Of a stretch of 64,000 bases of DNA, positions 25,761 to 34,906 are shown in pieces. Under the pieces are notes generated by a model. The model did not search any database and was not told the origin of the DNA. It was given only the letters and a program-made list of their open reading frames with translations. This DNA comes from Bacillus fungorum (GTDB lineage Bacteria; Bacillota; Bacilli; Bacillales; Bacillaceae_G). Numbering within the stretch: the first letter of the stretch is position 1; each line of letters begins with the position of its first letter. The stretch is from positions 280,556 through 344,555 of the forward strand of contig NZ_NWUW01000004.1 of NCBI RefSeq assembly GCF_002746455.1, in the 5' to 3' direction. The position numbers were made by a program, and so were the translations under genes.

Positions 25761-26936
25761 TCATCCTTTCTTTTTCGCGTCTACTAGCTTATCATAATGT
25801 ATTTCTGCAATTATGTTGCAAATCTTTTTTGCATCATGTAAAGACAACGCTCCATACAATGGTAATACTAAAATGCGTTCGGCTACTTGTTTAGCAATTG
25901 GCGTTTCCCATGAATCGAATTGTTGGTGATAGCATGTGAAGTCGCTCGTTAATGGATAAAAATATTTTCTTGTAAATACGTTATATCCTTTTAGCTTTTC
26001 ATATAATTCGTCTCGACTATTCCCATAGCAGTGTTCATCTATTTCAATTGAAAAATAGGAATAATTATACTTAACATGTTGTTCGTCGTCTACATAGCGA
26101 ATGCCAGGAATATGTTGTAAGTACTCACGATATATCTGTGTAATTTTTTTTCGTTTTTTAATTTCTTCTGATATATAATTTAAGTTTATAAGCCCCATGG
26201 CTGCTTGAAACTCATTCATTTTACCATTTAAACCAATTAATTCTACATTTTCAGGTCCGTATATACCAAAATTTTTATATTGATTGAATACCTTTGTGAA
26301 ATGAGGATTGTGGTATGTTAGTATACCCCCTTCAATAGAATGAAATATTTTTGTCGCGTGCATACTAAACATACATACGTCTCCAAATGTTCCAATACTT
26401 GTTCCGTTAACACGGACACCGAAAGCATGTGCCGCATCGTAGATTACTTTCAAATTATATTTTTTTGCGATTCTCTCAATTTCTACCACATTACAAGGGC
26501 GACCAAATACATGTACAGGCAGAATTGCTGATGTACGTTCTGTAATAAGGGCTTCTATTTTCGTAACATCTATATTATAGTCATCTTCACGAATATCACA
26601 AAAGACGGGTGTCAATCCATTCATTACAATAGCATGAGTGGTTGATACAAACGTAAAAGGAGTTGTAATTACTTCCCCTTGTATTTGTAATGATTTAATT
26701 GCAATATCTAATGCCATATGGCCATTCACAAACAGTGTGTTATGTGGTACAGATAAGTATGATTGTAATTCTTTTTCAAACTGTTGATGGAATGAACCGT
26801 TATTCGTAATATAATGAGTATCCCAAAGTTGTTGGATTGTATCTGCATATTCCTGAAACGGAGGCAGGAAAGGGCGAGAAACTAGAATTGGTTCAGGAAA
26901 TGTTTCTTGTTTTTGTAATGTTGTTATATTTTCCAT
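25761..26936 (-). CDS. DegT/DnrJ/EryC1-type nucleotide-sugar aminotransferase
   Basis: The 391-residue product is a PLP-dependent sugar aminotransferase: GHMALDIAIKSL, TPFTFVSTTHAI, DAAHAFG, and the active-site Lys in SMHATKIFHSIEGG. With rmlA and rmlB upstream, the likely substrate is dTDP-4-keto-6-deoxyglucose, giving a 4-amino-4,6-dideoxy sugar (VioA-like); a C3 aminotransferase cannot be excluded. The frame extends to 26975, but AGAAGGAA fits ATG 26936. Confidence 0.85.
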   Translation of the reverse strand: MENITTLQKQETFPEPILVSRPFLPPFQEYADTIQQLWDTHYITNNGSFHQQFEKELQSYLSVPHNTLFVNGHMALDIAIKSLQIQGEVITTPFTFVSTTHAIVMNGLTPVFCDIREDDYNIDVTKIEALITERTSAILPVHVFGRPCNVVEIERIAKKYNLKVIYDAAHAFGVRVNGTSIGTFGDVCMFSMHATKIFHSIEGGILTYHNPHFTKVFNQYKNFGIYGPENVELIGLNGKMNEFQAAMGLINLNYISEEIKKRKKITQIYREYLQHIPGIRYVDDEQHVKYNYSYFSIEIDEHCYGNSRDELYEKLKGYNVFTRKYFYPLTSDFTCYHQQFDSWETPIAKQVAERILVLPLYGALSLHDAKKICNIIAEIHYDKLVDAKKKG

Positions 26937-26980
26937 TGTATGTATTCCTTCTAACTTCTTATTATTTATATACAAAAATG

Positions 26981-28000
26981 TTAAATGGTTAATAGTGGTT
27001 TATATTGTGTATTATAGTACTCTTTATATTGTCCGGAAATAATCTTTCTCCACCATTTTTCATTTTCTACATACCATTGAATTGTTTGTTTAATACCAGC
27101 ATCGAACGTATGCAGAGGAGACCAACCTAGCTCTGTTTGTAGCTTCATAGAATCAATTGCATAGCGTCTGTCATGCCCAGGACGATCTAGTACATATTGA
27201 ATGAGCGATTCTGACTTTCCAAGATACGTTATAATTTTTTTTACAACAGCAATATTTGTATATTCATTATTACCACCAATATTATATACTTCTCCGATAC
27301 GCCCGTTATGTAGTATAAGGTCTATAGCACGGCAATGGTCTTCTACATGTAGCCAATCGCGCACTTGTAAGCCATCACCATATATAGGAAGAGGTTTATT
27401 GTGTAAAGTATTAATAATCATAAGTGGAATTAATTTTTCTGGAAAATGGAACGGTCCATAGTTATTAGAACAGCGTGTAATATTAACCGGTAAACCAAAT
27501 GTTTCATAGTAGGCACGTACAAGTAAATCAGCACTCGCTTTACTCGCGCTATAAGGACTATTCGGCGCTAACGGTGTATCCTCTGTAAAAAAGCCAGTTT
27601 CTCCTAACGTTCCATATACCTCGTCTGTTGAGATTTGTACATACTTTTTTACGCCGTATTGTTTTGCGGCGTGTAATAAATGTTGAGTTCCTTGAATGTT
27701 TGTTTGTGTAAAAATATCTGGTTGTGTAATACTACGATCGACGTGAGATTCCGCTGCAAAGTTGATAACGTAATCAAATGCTTCTGTCGCAAATAGATGA
27801 TTAATGAATGAGTAATCTGTAATATCTCCTTTTACAAATGTATAAGATGATTCATTTTCAACAGTTTGTAAGTTTTCAAGATTTCCCGCATATGTTAATG
27901 CATCTATATTTACGATATGATAAGTAGGATACTTGCTTATTATATAGCGGATAAAATTACTGCCAATAAATCCAGCTCCACCTGTGACTAATAGTTTCAT
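26981..28000 (-). CDS. rmlB: RmlB, dTDP-glucose 4,6-dehydratase
   Basis: The 339-residue product is a short-chain dehydrogenase-type RmlB: N-terminal [14 protein letters not shown] loop, [12 protein letters not shown], the catalytic STDEVYG segment, and [16 protein letters not shown] with the Tyr-x3-Lys pair. It turns dTDP-glucose into dTDP-4-keto-6-deoxyglucose. The ATG overlaps the rmlA stop by four bases, so the two are coupled. Confidence 0.94.
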   Translation of the reverse strand: MKLLVTGGAGFIGSNFIRYIISKYPTYHIVNIDALTYAGNLENLQTVENESSYTFVKGDITDYSFINHLFATEAFDYVINFAAESHVDRSITQPDIFTQTNIQGTQHLLHAAKQYGVKKYVQISTDEVYGTLGETGFFTEDTPLAPNSPYSASKASADLLVRAYYETFGLPVNITRCSNNYGPFHFPEKLIPLMIINTLHNKPLPIYGDGLQVRDWLHVEDHCRAIDLILHNGRIGEVYNIGGNNEYTNIAVVKKIITYLGKSESLIQYVLDRPGHDRRYAIDSMKLQTELGWSPLHTFDAGIKQTIQWYVENEKWWRKIISGQYKEYYNTQYKPLLTI

Positions 28001-28911
28001 AATGACAACTCCTGTATGTATGATGTAGTAGAGTGTTCTAGCGTAGCTTGCTGTGCAATTTTAAATAAATATTGACCATATTGGTTTTTTTGTAATCGTT
28101 CGGCATATATTAACAATTGTTCTTTAGAAATATAGCCCATTCGAAAAGCGATTTCCTCTAAACAAGCTACTTTTAAGCTTTGTCGTTTTTCGATTGTTTC
28201 AATAAATTGTGATGCTTCTAATAGTGATTCATGTGTTCCTGTATCTAACCAAGCGTAACCACGGCCTAAAATCTCTACATGCAACTCACCTAATTGTAAA
28301 TATTTTTGATTAATATCGGTGATTTCTAACTCCCCACGAGAGGAAGGAGTTAGACTTTTTGCAATATCTATGACACGATTATCGTAAAAGTAGAGTCCAG
28401 TTACTGCATAGTTTGATTTTGGAATATTAGGTTTTTCTTCAATCGATATAACTTTTTTATATTGATCAAATTCGATGACACCAAAGCGTTGTGGGTCATT
28501 TACATAATATCCAAAAATAGTAGCGCCAGTTTTTTGAGCAGCAGCTTGCTGGAGAAGAGGGGTTAACCCTTGTCCATAAAATATATTATCTCCTAAAATA
28601 AGAGCGACGTTATCATCACCGATAAACTCTTCTCCAATTAGAAATGCTTGTGCTAATCCATCAGGTGATGGTTGTATCGCATAAGAAAGTGAGATACCTA
28701 ATTGTGATCCATTTCCAAGTATTTGTTCGAATTTAGAAATGTCTTGCGGGGTAGAAATAATTAAAATTTCTTTAATCCCAGCTAACATAAATACGGATAA
28801 AGGATAATAAATCATTGGTTTGTCATATATTGGTAACAATTGTTTTGAAATTATTTGGGTGAGAGGGTACAATCTTGTACCACTACCACCAGCAAGAAGA
28901 ATGCCTTTCAT
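27997..28911 (-). CDS. rmlA: RmlA, glucose-1-phosphate thymidylyltransferase
   Basis: The 304-residue product has the nucleotidyltransferase signature [14 protein letters not shown], then [28 protein letters not shown] and FVEIEKP-type [13 protein letters not shown]. It makes dTDP-glucose and commits glucose-1-phosphate to the pathway. It is the first gene of the operon, behind a TAGGAGTG ribosome site. No rmlC or rmlD is in the operon, so rhamnose is unlikely to be the product. Confidence 0.94.
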   Translation of the reverse strand: MKGILLAGGSGTRLYPLTQIISKQLLPIYDKPMIYYPLSVFMLAGIKEILIISTPQDISKFEQILGNGSQLGISLSYAIQPSPDGLAQAFLIGEEFIGDDNVALILGDNIFYGQGLTPLLQQAAAQKTGATIFGYYVNDPQRFGVIEFDQYKKVISIEEKPNIPKSNYAVTGLYFYDNRVIDIAKSLTPSSRGELEITDINQKYLQLGELHVEILGRGYAWLDTGTHESLLEASQFIETIEKRQSLKVACLEEIAFRMGYISKEQLLIYAERLQKNQYGQYLFKIAQQATLEHSTTSYIQELSL

Positions 28912-28962
28912 GTTTTAAATCACTCCTAACATGTCTTTTTTAGAAATACAATTGTCATTTTA

Positions 28963-29662
28963 CAATGTATGAATGTGATATTTATAAACAGTATTGTAGC
29001 TTTATAACAACTGAAATTGCTAACTAACAGTGTACGTTTAATAAAACGTTTGTCGATACGATTTTATACTATATTATTCTTATATTATATAATAATTTTT
29101 ACATTAAAATGGAATGAATTTTTATAAATGTTATTTTGCAATGTATGAATGTGATATTTATAAACAGTATTGTAGCTTTATAACAACTGAAATTGCTAAC
29201 TAACAGCGTGCGTTTAATAAAACGTTTGTTAATACGATTTTATACTATATTATCCTTATATTATATAATAATTTTTACATTAAAATTGAATAGATTTTTA
29301 TAAATGTTATTTGCAATGTATGAATGTGATATTTATAAATAGTATTGTAGCTTTATAACAACTGAAACTGCTAACTAACAGCGTACGTTTAATAAAACGT
29401 TTGTCGATACGATTTTATACTATATTATTCTTGTATTATATAATAATTTTTACATTAAAATTGAATAGATTTTTATAATTGTTATTTTGCAATGTATAAA
29501 TGTGATATTTATAAACAGTATTGTAGCTTTATAACAACTGAAATTGCTAACTAACAGCGTGCGTTTAATAAAACGTTTGTCAATACGATTTTATACTATA
29601 TTATCCTTATATTATATAATAATTTTTACATTAAAATTGAATAGATTTTTATAAATGTTATA
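28963..29662. repeat. Four tandem ~176-base repeats upstream of rmlA
   Basis: Units begin at 28963, 29139, 29314 and 29490, with periods of 176, 175 and 176. They are nearly identical, with scattered substitutions (for example GTGTACG versus GCGTGCG) and single-base gaps. Each holds CGTTTAATAAAACG, an imperfect palindrome, a long A/T-only run around TATTATATAATAAT, and a promoter-like pair on the minus strand. No open frame runs through. The array fills the gap between the rmlA start and the transposase remnant. Confidence 0.95.
28981..29010 (-). promoter_or_regulatory. Promoter-like sequence in the repeat nearest rmlA
   Basis: Read on the minus strand, TTGTTA (29010-29005) and TATAAA (28986-28981) are spaced 18 bases apart, 70 bases before the rmlA ATG. 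The same pair recurs in the other three tandem repeat units. Only four and five of six bases match consensus. Confidence 0.4.
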
Positions 29663-29912
29663 TTTTGTGTAAATAAAGGATTTCTTTTCTTGTAGGAACT
29701 CTTTAATTTTTGACCTGCAACATTGCTGTTAGTTCTCATTGAGCTTGATCGAAGCCTAAATGGCAGTGAGTTGTGAAGCACTGATTGTACGTTTCAAATT
29801 GTGAAACAAGAAATTTTTCTAATGATTCCTCATTTTGGAATTGTTCTTTGCGTTTCGTATATTTTTTGATTTGCTTGTTAAACGCTTCAATTAAATTTGT
29901 TGAATAAATACT
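29663..29912 (-). pseudogene. IS256-type transposase remnant (C-terminal end)
   Basis: On the minus strand, 29912-29736 reads through 58 codons to a TGA, with STNLIEAFNKQIKKYTKRKE, NEESLEKFLVSQFETYNQ and CHLGFDQAQ, which is the C-terminus typical of IS256-family transposases. The rest of the gene (over 300 codons) is missing. TGTGTAAATAAAGG at ~29667 may be the old terminal repeat. It abuts the tandem repeats. Confidence 0.85.
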
Positions 29913-30050
29913 TCTCTAAATAGGATTTGGAAAGGTATAAAATGTGAAAAAATATGGATTCTCAAAGGTGAAAGAGGTTTAGAGTCTACTTTGCATATTG
30001 GAGATTTTCCCACATCAATGAGCATAAATGACGAAGGTGAGATATTTTAG
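29904..30050 (+). pseudogene. Orphan coding fragment, origin unknown
   Basis: A 48-codon open stretch without a proper start reads INTSLNRIWKGIKCEKIWIL, then KGERGLESTLHIGDFPTSMS, ending INDEGEIF and TAG. Composition looks protein-like rather than random, but I cannot name a family. It may be the tail of a gene destroyed with the neighbouring insertion sequence, or chance. The remaining ~150 bases to 30207 show no feature. Confidence 0.3.
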
Positions 30051-30207
30051 ATACTATATATCCAACTGTATTAAAAAGCTGTATATAATAATGGAAGAAA
30101 ATAAGATAGAGAAGAATTTTTTATCTACGGGTAAATAGCGTTTTATTGTATAAAAAAGAGTATGCTACAGTGAAGAATTGATGGAAAATAAAAGGGGAAG
30201 AAAAATT

Positions 30208-30252
30208 AAAAAGCCTTTCAGCAAAAGTATATACTTCGCTGAAAGGCTTTTT
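30208..30252. terminator. Terminator of the major flagellin gene
   Basis: AAAAAGCCTTTCAGC (30208-30222) pairs with GCTGAAAGGCTTTT (30238-30251), a 14-bp stem with A/T tails. It lies 20 bases past the flagellin stop on the minus strand and can also work from the other side. Confidence 0.88.
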
Positions 30253-30272
30253 GTCAGTAGTTTTTAAATGGA

Positions 30273-31091
30273 TTATTGTAATAATTTACTTACCATTTGT
30301 GGTGTTTGGTTCGCTTGAGAAAGCATGCTTACGCCAGCTTCGCTTAAAATCTTGAATTTCGTCATTTCAGACATTTCTTTTGCCATGTCAGCGTCTTCGA
30401 TTTGAGAAGCAGAAGATGCCATAGCAGTTGATTGGCTGTTTAAGTTTTCAATGTTGTAATCTAAACGATTTAAAGTTGCACCTAAAGTTGCACGGTGGTC
30501 AGCGATTGAATTAATTGCAGCATCGATATTGCTAATTGCAGCATCAGCAGCAGAGTTAGAGTCGATTTTTGCTTTTGCATTATCCACTGCTAATGAAGTT
30601 GCAGTAATTTGTTTTAAATTAACATCAATTGTCGTAGCACCAGAAGCATCAGTAGATTTAATGCTAACTGTAGCTGTCTTAGACATTAAATCTGTGCCAT
30701 TAAATTTTGTATTCGAAGAGATGTAATCAATTTGATCTGTTAATGCAGTGAACTCTTTTTGAAGAGCTGCACGGTCAGTACCAGAGTTTGTACCGTTGGC
30801 AGATTGAACTGCTAGGTCACGCATACGAAGTAAGATGTTTGATACTGTTTGTAATGCTGAATCAGCTGTTTGAATCATAGACTTACCGTCTTGAGAGTTA
30901 CGAGAAGCAACGTTTAAGCCGCCTTCGTTTGCACGCATACGAGTTGCGATTGCAAGACCTGCTGCATCGTCTGCTGCACTGTTGATTGCTTTACCGCTTG
31001 ATAAACGGTTCATAGACGTACTCATTTTTTCTTGGTTTTGGCGCATGTACTCTTGAGTACGCATGCTGTTGATGTTTGTATTAATTCTCAT
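30273..31091 (-). CDS. fla: Flagellin (major filament subunit)
   Basis: The 272-residue product has canonical ends: MRINTNINSMRTQEYMRQNQ, RLSSGKAINSAADDAAGLAI, LAVQSANGTNSGTDRAAL, and C-terminal MAKEMSEMTKFKILSEAGVS with TPQMVSKLLQ. The short central part (~125-195) is rich in Ser and Thr (STDASGATTID), which are candidate O-glycosylation sites. Its own terminator and a large inverted repeat upstream suggest strong, separately controlled expression. Confidence 0.96.
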   Translation of the reverse strand: MRINTNINSMRTQEYMRQNQEKMSTSMNRLSSGKAINSAADDAAGLAIATRMRANEGGLNVASRNSQDGKSMIQTADSALQTVSNILLRMRDLAVQSANGTNSGTDRAALQKEFTALTDQIDYISSNTKFNGTDLMSKTATVSIKSTDASGATTIDVNLKQITATSLAVDNAKAKIDSNSAADAAISNIDAAINSIADHRATLGATLNRLDYNIENLNSQSTAMASSASQIEDADMAKEMSEMTKFKILSEAGVSMLSQANQTPQMVSKLLQ

Positions 31092-31138
31092 TATTAAGAA
31101 CCCCCATTTTTTTATATTAATTTTTCTGTAAATCCCTA

Positions 31139-31189
31139 AACGGTAATATACAAAAAAATCAATTTCGAGATTTATTGTATATTACCGTT
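31139..31189. promoter_or_regulatory. Perfect 15-bp inverted repeat upstream of the major flagellin
   Basis: AACGGTAATATACAA (31139-31153) and TTGTATATTACCGTT (31175-31189) are exact complements separated by 21 bases, centred about 73 bases before the flagellin ATG at 31091. It can be an operator for a dimeric or tetrameric regulator. No T-run follows, so a terminator is less likely. Confidence 0.65.
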
Positions 31190-31349
31190 ATAGCGGGTGT
31201 CAACTAAAAATTTGAATTAATGAATATAAAAAAATAACAGTTTAACAATTTGTTCGTTTTTTTATTACAATATTATTAAAAGGATTATTGCAAACTTAAA
31301 AAAAAAACTCTAATATTAGATTATCTTTGTTTACCGAAAAGGTGATATT

Positions 31350-32063
31350 ATGGTAATTGGGAATATAGTAAAAGAAGTTCTTTCATATAAGAAAGGACAA
31401 ATTCAGCAAAAGTTAAGTAGCCCACAAGCTTTTGTGAGCAGTCGCTTTCAAGAAACGTTGCAAAGTACGTCGGTGAAAGAGACGAAAGCTACAGTGCAGC
31501 CTACGAAAGTAGAAGAAGTTAGTAAGCGGGTTGATACCCCTAAAGCTGAAACAAAACAAGCAGAACCAATTCAGGTGGCACAGAAAGAGTTTGTACGACG
31601 TTTCTCAGAAGCGAATAATGAGAATGTTGATATGTGGGGATTAACGAAGAAATATAATATTCAAAATATACGTTCTGAAAATAAAGAGAAGTATATGGAT
31701 ATTATTGATCGTACAAGTCGTACATATGGAATTCCAAAAACATTAATTCAAAAAATGATTGAAGTGGAGTCAGACTTTAATCCAAAAACGGTGTCTCATG
31801 CCGGAGCGAAGGGATTAATGCAACTGATGCCAGAAAATGTGAAGGAACTTGGTGTGCAAGACCCATTTTCGCCAGCGGAAAGTATTGAAGCTGGGGTGAA
31901 AGAGTTAACAGGCTATTTGAAAAAGAACAAAGGCGATCTCGTCTTGGCACTTGCATCTTATAATGCAGGACCTGGAAATGTCAGAAAGTATGGAGGTGTA
32001 CCACCATTTAAAGAAACGCAAGGATATATTAAAAAAATATTAAATATCGACGTTTCAAACTAA
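31350..32063 (+). CDS. Flagellum-associated lytic transglycosylase (SLT domain)
   Basis: The 237-residue product has a hydrophilic Lys/Glu/Val-rich N-terminal part and a C-terminal soluble lytic transglycosylase domain (~110-235). The catalytic Glu is E140 in IEVESDFNP, followed by HAGAKGLMQLMPENV and ALASYNAGPGNV. No clear signal peptide is seen, so export may go through the flagellar apparatus. It could open peptidoglycan for the rod. It is divergent from the flagellin gene. Confidence 0.85.
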   Translation: MVIGNIVKEVLSYKKGQIQQKLSSPQAFVSSRFQETLQSTSVKETKATVQPTKVEEVSKRVDTPKAETKQAEPIQVAQKEFVRRFSEANNENVDMWGLTKKYNIQNIRSENKEKYMDIIDRTSRTYGIPKTLIQKMIEVESDFNPKTVSHAGAKGLMQLMPENVKELGVQDPFSPAESIEAGVKELTGYLKKNKGDLVLALASYNAGPGNVRKYGGVPPFKETQGYIKKILNIDVSN

Positions 32064-32126
32064 AAATTTTATTGTACATAGAAAAACATGGAATTTTTGT
32101 GAACATAATATGGGAGTTGGCTAGAT

Positions 32127-32351
32127 TTGAAATTACAAGATGATATTCCATTAACAATTTATTTTGAAATTGGAAAAACAAGAAAGAAAATTGATGATCT
32201 GCTTCATATTACGAAAGGAACATTGTATCGTCTTGAAAATTCAACAAAAAATACGGTGCGTCTTATGTTGGAAAATGAAGAGATTGGAACCGGAATGATT
32301 TTAACGAAAAATGGAAAAATGTACGTTGAAATTGTTGAATTGAAAGGATAG
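32127..32351 (+). CDS. Short FliN-like SpoA-domain protein
   Basis: The 74-residue product is nearly all SpoA/FliN domain (VRLMLENEEIGTGMILTKNG replaces the usual V.V...ARGE pattern). The start is TTG with GGGAG upstream. With FliM and the longer FliN downstream this gives three SpoA proteins in a row, an order also found in Listeria. It probably belongs to the C-ring. Confidence 0.7.
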   Translation: MKLQDDIPLTIYFEIGKTRKKIDDLLHITKGTLYRLENSTKNTVRLMLENEEIGTGMILTKNGKMYVEIVELKG

Positions 32352-32365
32352 GGAAGGGGATTTTC

Positions 32366-33352
32366 ATGAGTGGCGATAAATTAAGCCAAGAACAAATCGA
32401 TGCGCTGCTGAAGGCGATGAATGATGGTTCAGAGATGCCGGCTTTCGCACAAGAAGCAGACAAACAAGGAAAGTTTCAAGAGTATGATTTTAATAGACCA
32501 GAAAAGTTTGGCGTGGAGCATTTACGTAGCTTGCAGGCAGTTGCGGCTAGCTTTGGAAAGCAGACGTCGCAGTCACTGGCAGCGCGTATGCGTATTCCAA
32601 TTGAATTAGAACCTTCAACGGTTGAGCAGGTTCCATTTACAAGTGAGTATGTGGAGAAGATGCCGAAAGACTATTATTTATATTGCGTCATTGATCTCGG
32701 GTTACCAGAGCTTGGAGAAATTGTTATTGAGATGGACTTAGCATTTATTATTTATATCCATGAATGCTGGCTTGGCGGGGATAGTAAGCGTGAGTTTACA
32801 ATTCGTAGACCGCTAACGGCGTTTGAATTTTTAACACTTGATAATATTTTCTCTCTACTTTGTAAAAATTTAGAGCAAGCATTTGAAAGTGTTGTTGCAA
32901 TTCAGCCGAAGTTTGTGACGACGGAGACAGACCCAAATGCGCTGAAAATTACGACGGCAAGTGATATTATTTCCTTGCTGAACGTTAATATGAAAACAGA
33001 GTTTTGGAATACGACAGTTCGTATTGGGATTCCGTTCTTATCTGTCGAAGATATTATGGATAAGCTAACATCTGAAAATATTGTCGAACACTCTTCTGAT
33101 AAGCGAAAGAAGTATACTTCTGAAGTAGAAGTGAAAGTCAATCAAGTGTATAAGCCAGTTCATGTAGCGGTTGGCGAGCAGAAGATGAAGATTGGTGAGA
33201 TTGAGCAAATTGAAGAGGGGGATATTATTCCGCTTCATACGAAAGTAACCAATCAGTTGCGTGGTTATGTAGATGGAAAACATAAGTTTAATTGTTTTAT
33301 TGGAAAAGACGGGACGCGTAAGGCGCTCTTGTTTAAAAGTTTTGTAGAGTAG
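32366..33352 (+). CDS. fliM: FliM, flagellar motor switch protein
   Basis: The 328-residue product starts with the CheY-P-binding motif LSQEQIDALLKAM, followed by the CheC-like middle domain (~45-230) and a C-terminal SpoA domain (~245-325, KIGEIEQIEEGDIIPLHTK). FliM forms the C-ring with FliG and FliN. The ribosome site is GGGAAGGGG. Confidence 0.92.
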   Translation: MSGDKLSQEQIDALLKAMNDGSEMPAFAQEADKQGKFQEYDFNRPEKFGVEHLRSLQAVAASFGKQTSQSLAARMRIPIELEPSTVEQVPFTSEYVEKMPKDYYLYCVIDLGLPELGEIVIEMDLAFIIYIHECWLGGDSKREFTIRRPLTAFEFLTLDNIFSLLCKNLEQAFESVVAIQPKFVTTETDPNALKITTASDIISLLNVNMKTEFWNTTVRIGIPFLSVEDIMDKLTSENIVEHSSDKRKKYTSEVEVKVNQVYKPVHVAVGEQKMKIGEIEQIEEGDIIPLHTKVTNQLRGYVDGKHKFNCFIGKDGTRKALLFKSFVE

Positions 33353-33362
33353 GAGGATACAT

Positions 33363-33722
33363 ATGAAGCATGAAGTATCACCTGTATCGTTAATGAGCTT
33401 AGAAGAATATGCAGGAGAACGTAATGAATCTGGGAAAGCACATATTGAAACCGTTTCGGATATATCTATTGAGCTTGGTGTGAAGCTTGGAAAAGCATCG
33501 ATTCAGCTTGGAGATGTAAAAACTTTAAAAGTCGGTGATATCTTAGAAGTTGAAAAGAATCTAGGACATAAAGTTGATGTATATTTAAGTGATATAAAAG
33601 TCGGCATTGGTGAAGCGATTGTGATGGACGAGAAGTTTGGTATTATTATTTCTGAAATCGAGGCTGAGAAGAAAAAGGCTGCGCTTATGATTGCGCAGCA
33701 GCAAGTAGAGGAAAAAGAGTAG
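33363..33722 (+). CDS. fliN: FliN, flagellar motor switch protein
   Basis: The 119-residue product has a C-terminal SpoA domain with ISIELGVKLGKASIQLGDVK and VDVYLSDIKVGIGEAIVMDE. It lacks the large CheC-like domain of B. subtilis FliY, so it is called FliN. The gene is 10 bases after fliM, with AGGAGG before the start region. Confidence 0.88.
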   Translation: MKHEVSPVSLMSLEEYAGERNESGKAHIETVSDISIELGVKLGKASIQLGDVKTLKVGDILEVEKNLGHKVDVYLSDIKVGIGEAIVMDEKFGIIISEIEAEKKKAALMIAQQQVEEKE

Positions 33723-33734
33723 AGGAGGAGTCAT

Positions 33735-34049
33735 ATGTCGTATATGACGACCTTATTACAAGTTATTTTACTGTTTGGTGCGCTCGGCTATGGTGCGTAT
33801 TATATGACGAAGAAGACGCGCAAACAGCAGTTTTTTAAGCAAGGTGAGAATGGTCATATTCAAGTGAAAGATGGCGTGTTTTTAAATCATCAAACGAGCG
33901 CCTTTTTATTTGAAGTAGATGGAAAACAAATATTCACTGTTGTGAGTAATAACGGTGTACAATCTGTACAACTAACAGGAAATCAGTTTCAACAAGCGCT
34001 AGAAGATGCAGTAAAGAGTGAAACAAAAAAAGTAGAGGATCCATCATGA
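33735..34049 (+). CDS. FliO-like flagellar biosynthesis protein
   Basis: The 104-residue product has one N-terminal membrane helix (about 5-23) followed by basic residues and a small beta-rich cytoplasmic domain. It sits between fliN and fliP and overlaps fliP by four bases, the place of fliO/fliZ. Sequence conservation in FliO is low, so the name is by position and topology. Confidence 0.68.
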   Translation: MSYMTTLLQVILLFGALGYGAYYMTKKTRKQQFFKQGENGHIQVKDGVFLNHQTSAFLFEVDGKQIFTVVSNNGVQSVQLTGNQFQQALEDAVKSETKKVEDPS

Positions 34050-34804
34050 GAATAAAAAAATATTTATCGTCAATTGCGGTCATTTTTATATTTTCAATTA
34101 TTTTTTCAATTATTTTTGTAAATCCAGCGTATGCAGCGCCAAACGGTTTTATTAATTTTGAAAATGGGAAAGAGTTTACGAGTAATTCAAGTGTGCAGTT
34201 ATTTGCACTTGTAACACTCCTATCGTTATCGTCTTCTATTGTTCTTTTATTCACGCATTTTACTTATTTTATGATTGTGCTTGGAATTACAAGGCAAGGA
34301 CTTGGGGTAATGAACTTACCACCGAACCAAGTTCTTGTGGGACTAGCACTATTTTTATCATTATTTACGATGCAGCCTGTACTTGGACAATTAAAAGGTG
34401 ACGTGTGGGATCCAATGACGAAAGAGAAAATAACGGTAAGTCAAGCAGCTGAGACAACGGCGCCCATTATGAAAGAGTATATGGCAAAGCATACGTATAA
34501 GCATGATTTAAAAATGATGCTGAAAGTGCGTGGGGAAGAGTTACCGAAGAATATGAAAGACATTTCGTTATTTACGCTTGTACCATCCTTTACGTTAACA
34601 CAAATTCAAAAAGGTTTGCTGACGGGGATGTTCATTTATTTGGCATTTGTCTTTATCGATTTAATTATTAGTACGCTTTTAATGTACCTTGGGATGATGA
34701 TGGTACCACCGATGATTTTAAGTTTACCGTTTAAAATACTTGTTTTTGTTTATTTAGGTGGATATACAAAGATTGTAGATATTATGTTTAAAACGGTTAG
34801 TTAG
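34046..34804 (+). CDS. fliP: FliP, flagellar type III export gate protein
   Basis: The 252-residue product has a cleavable signal peptide (about residues 1-29, ending NPAYA-A), then membrane helices with LITHFTY-type TRQGLGVMNLPPNQVLVGLA, VPSFTLTQIQKGL and the C-terminal LMYLGMMMVPPMILSLPFK. These are hallmark FliP motifs. With FliQ and FliR it forms the export pore. Confidence 0.95.
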   Translation: MRIKKYLSSIAVIFIFSIIFSIIFVNPAYAAPNGFINFENGKEFTSNSSVQLFALVTLLSLSSSIVLLFTHFTYFMIVLGITRQGLGVMNLPPNQVLVGLALFLSLFTMQPVLGQLKGDVWDPMTKEKITVSQAAETTAPIMKEYMAKHTYKHDLKMMLKVRGEELPKNMKDISLFTLVPSFTLTQIQKGLLTGMFIYLAFVFIDLIISTLLMYLGMMMVPPMILSLPFKILVFVYLGGYTKIVDIMFKTVS

Positions 34805-34906
34805 AGTAATAGGATAAAAGATTATTGTGAAGCTGAAATGGAAATATGAATGTTTAATTACATATCTCATTCAGTTAAGAATATATACGTTAGGAGTCAA
34901 ATTTGG

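Noticed and set aside
28963..29662. Possible CRISPR array
   Set aside because: The repeats are 176 bases and contiguous, with no unique spacers and no cas genes nearby.
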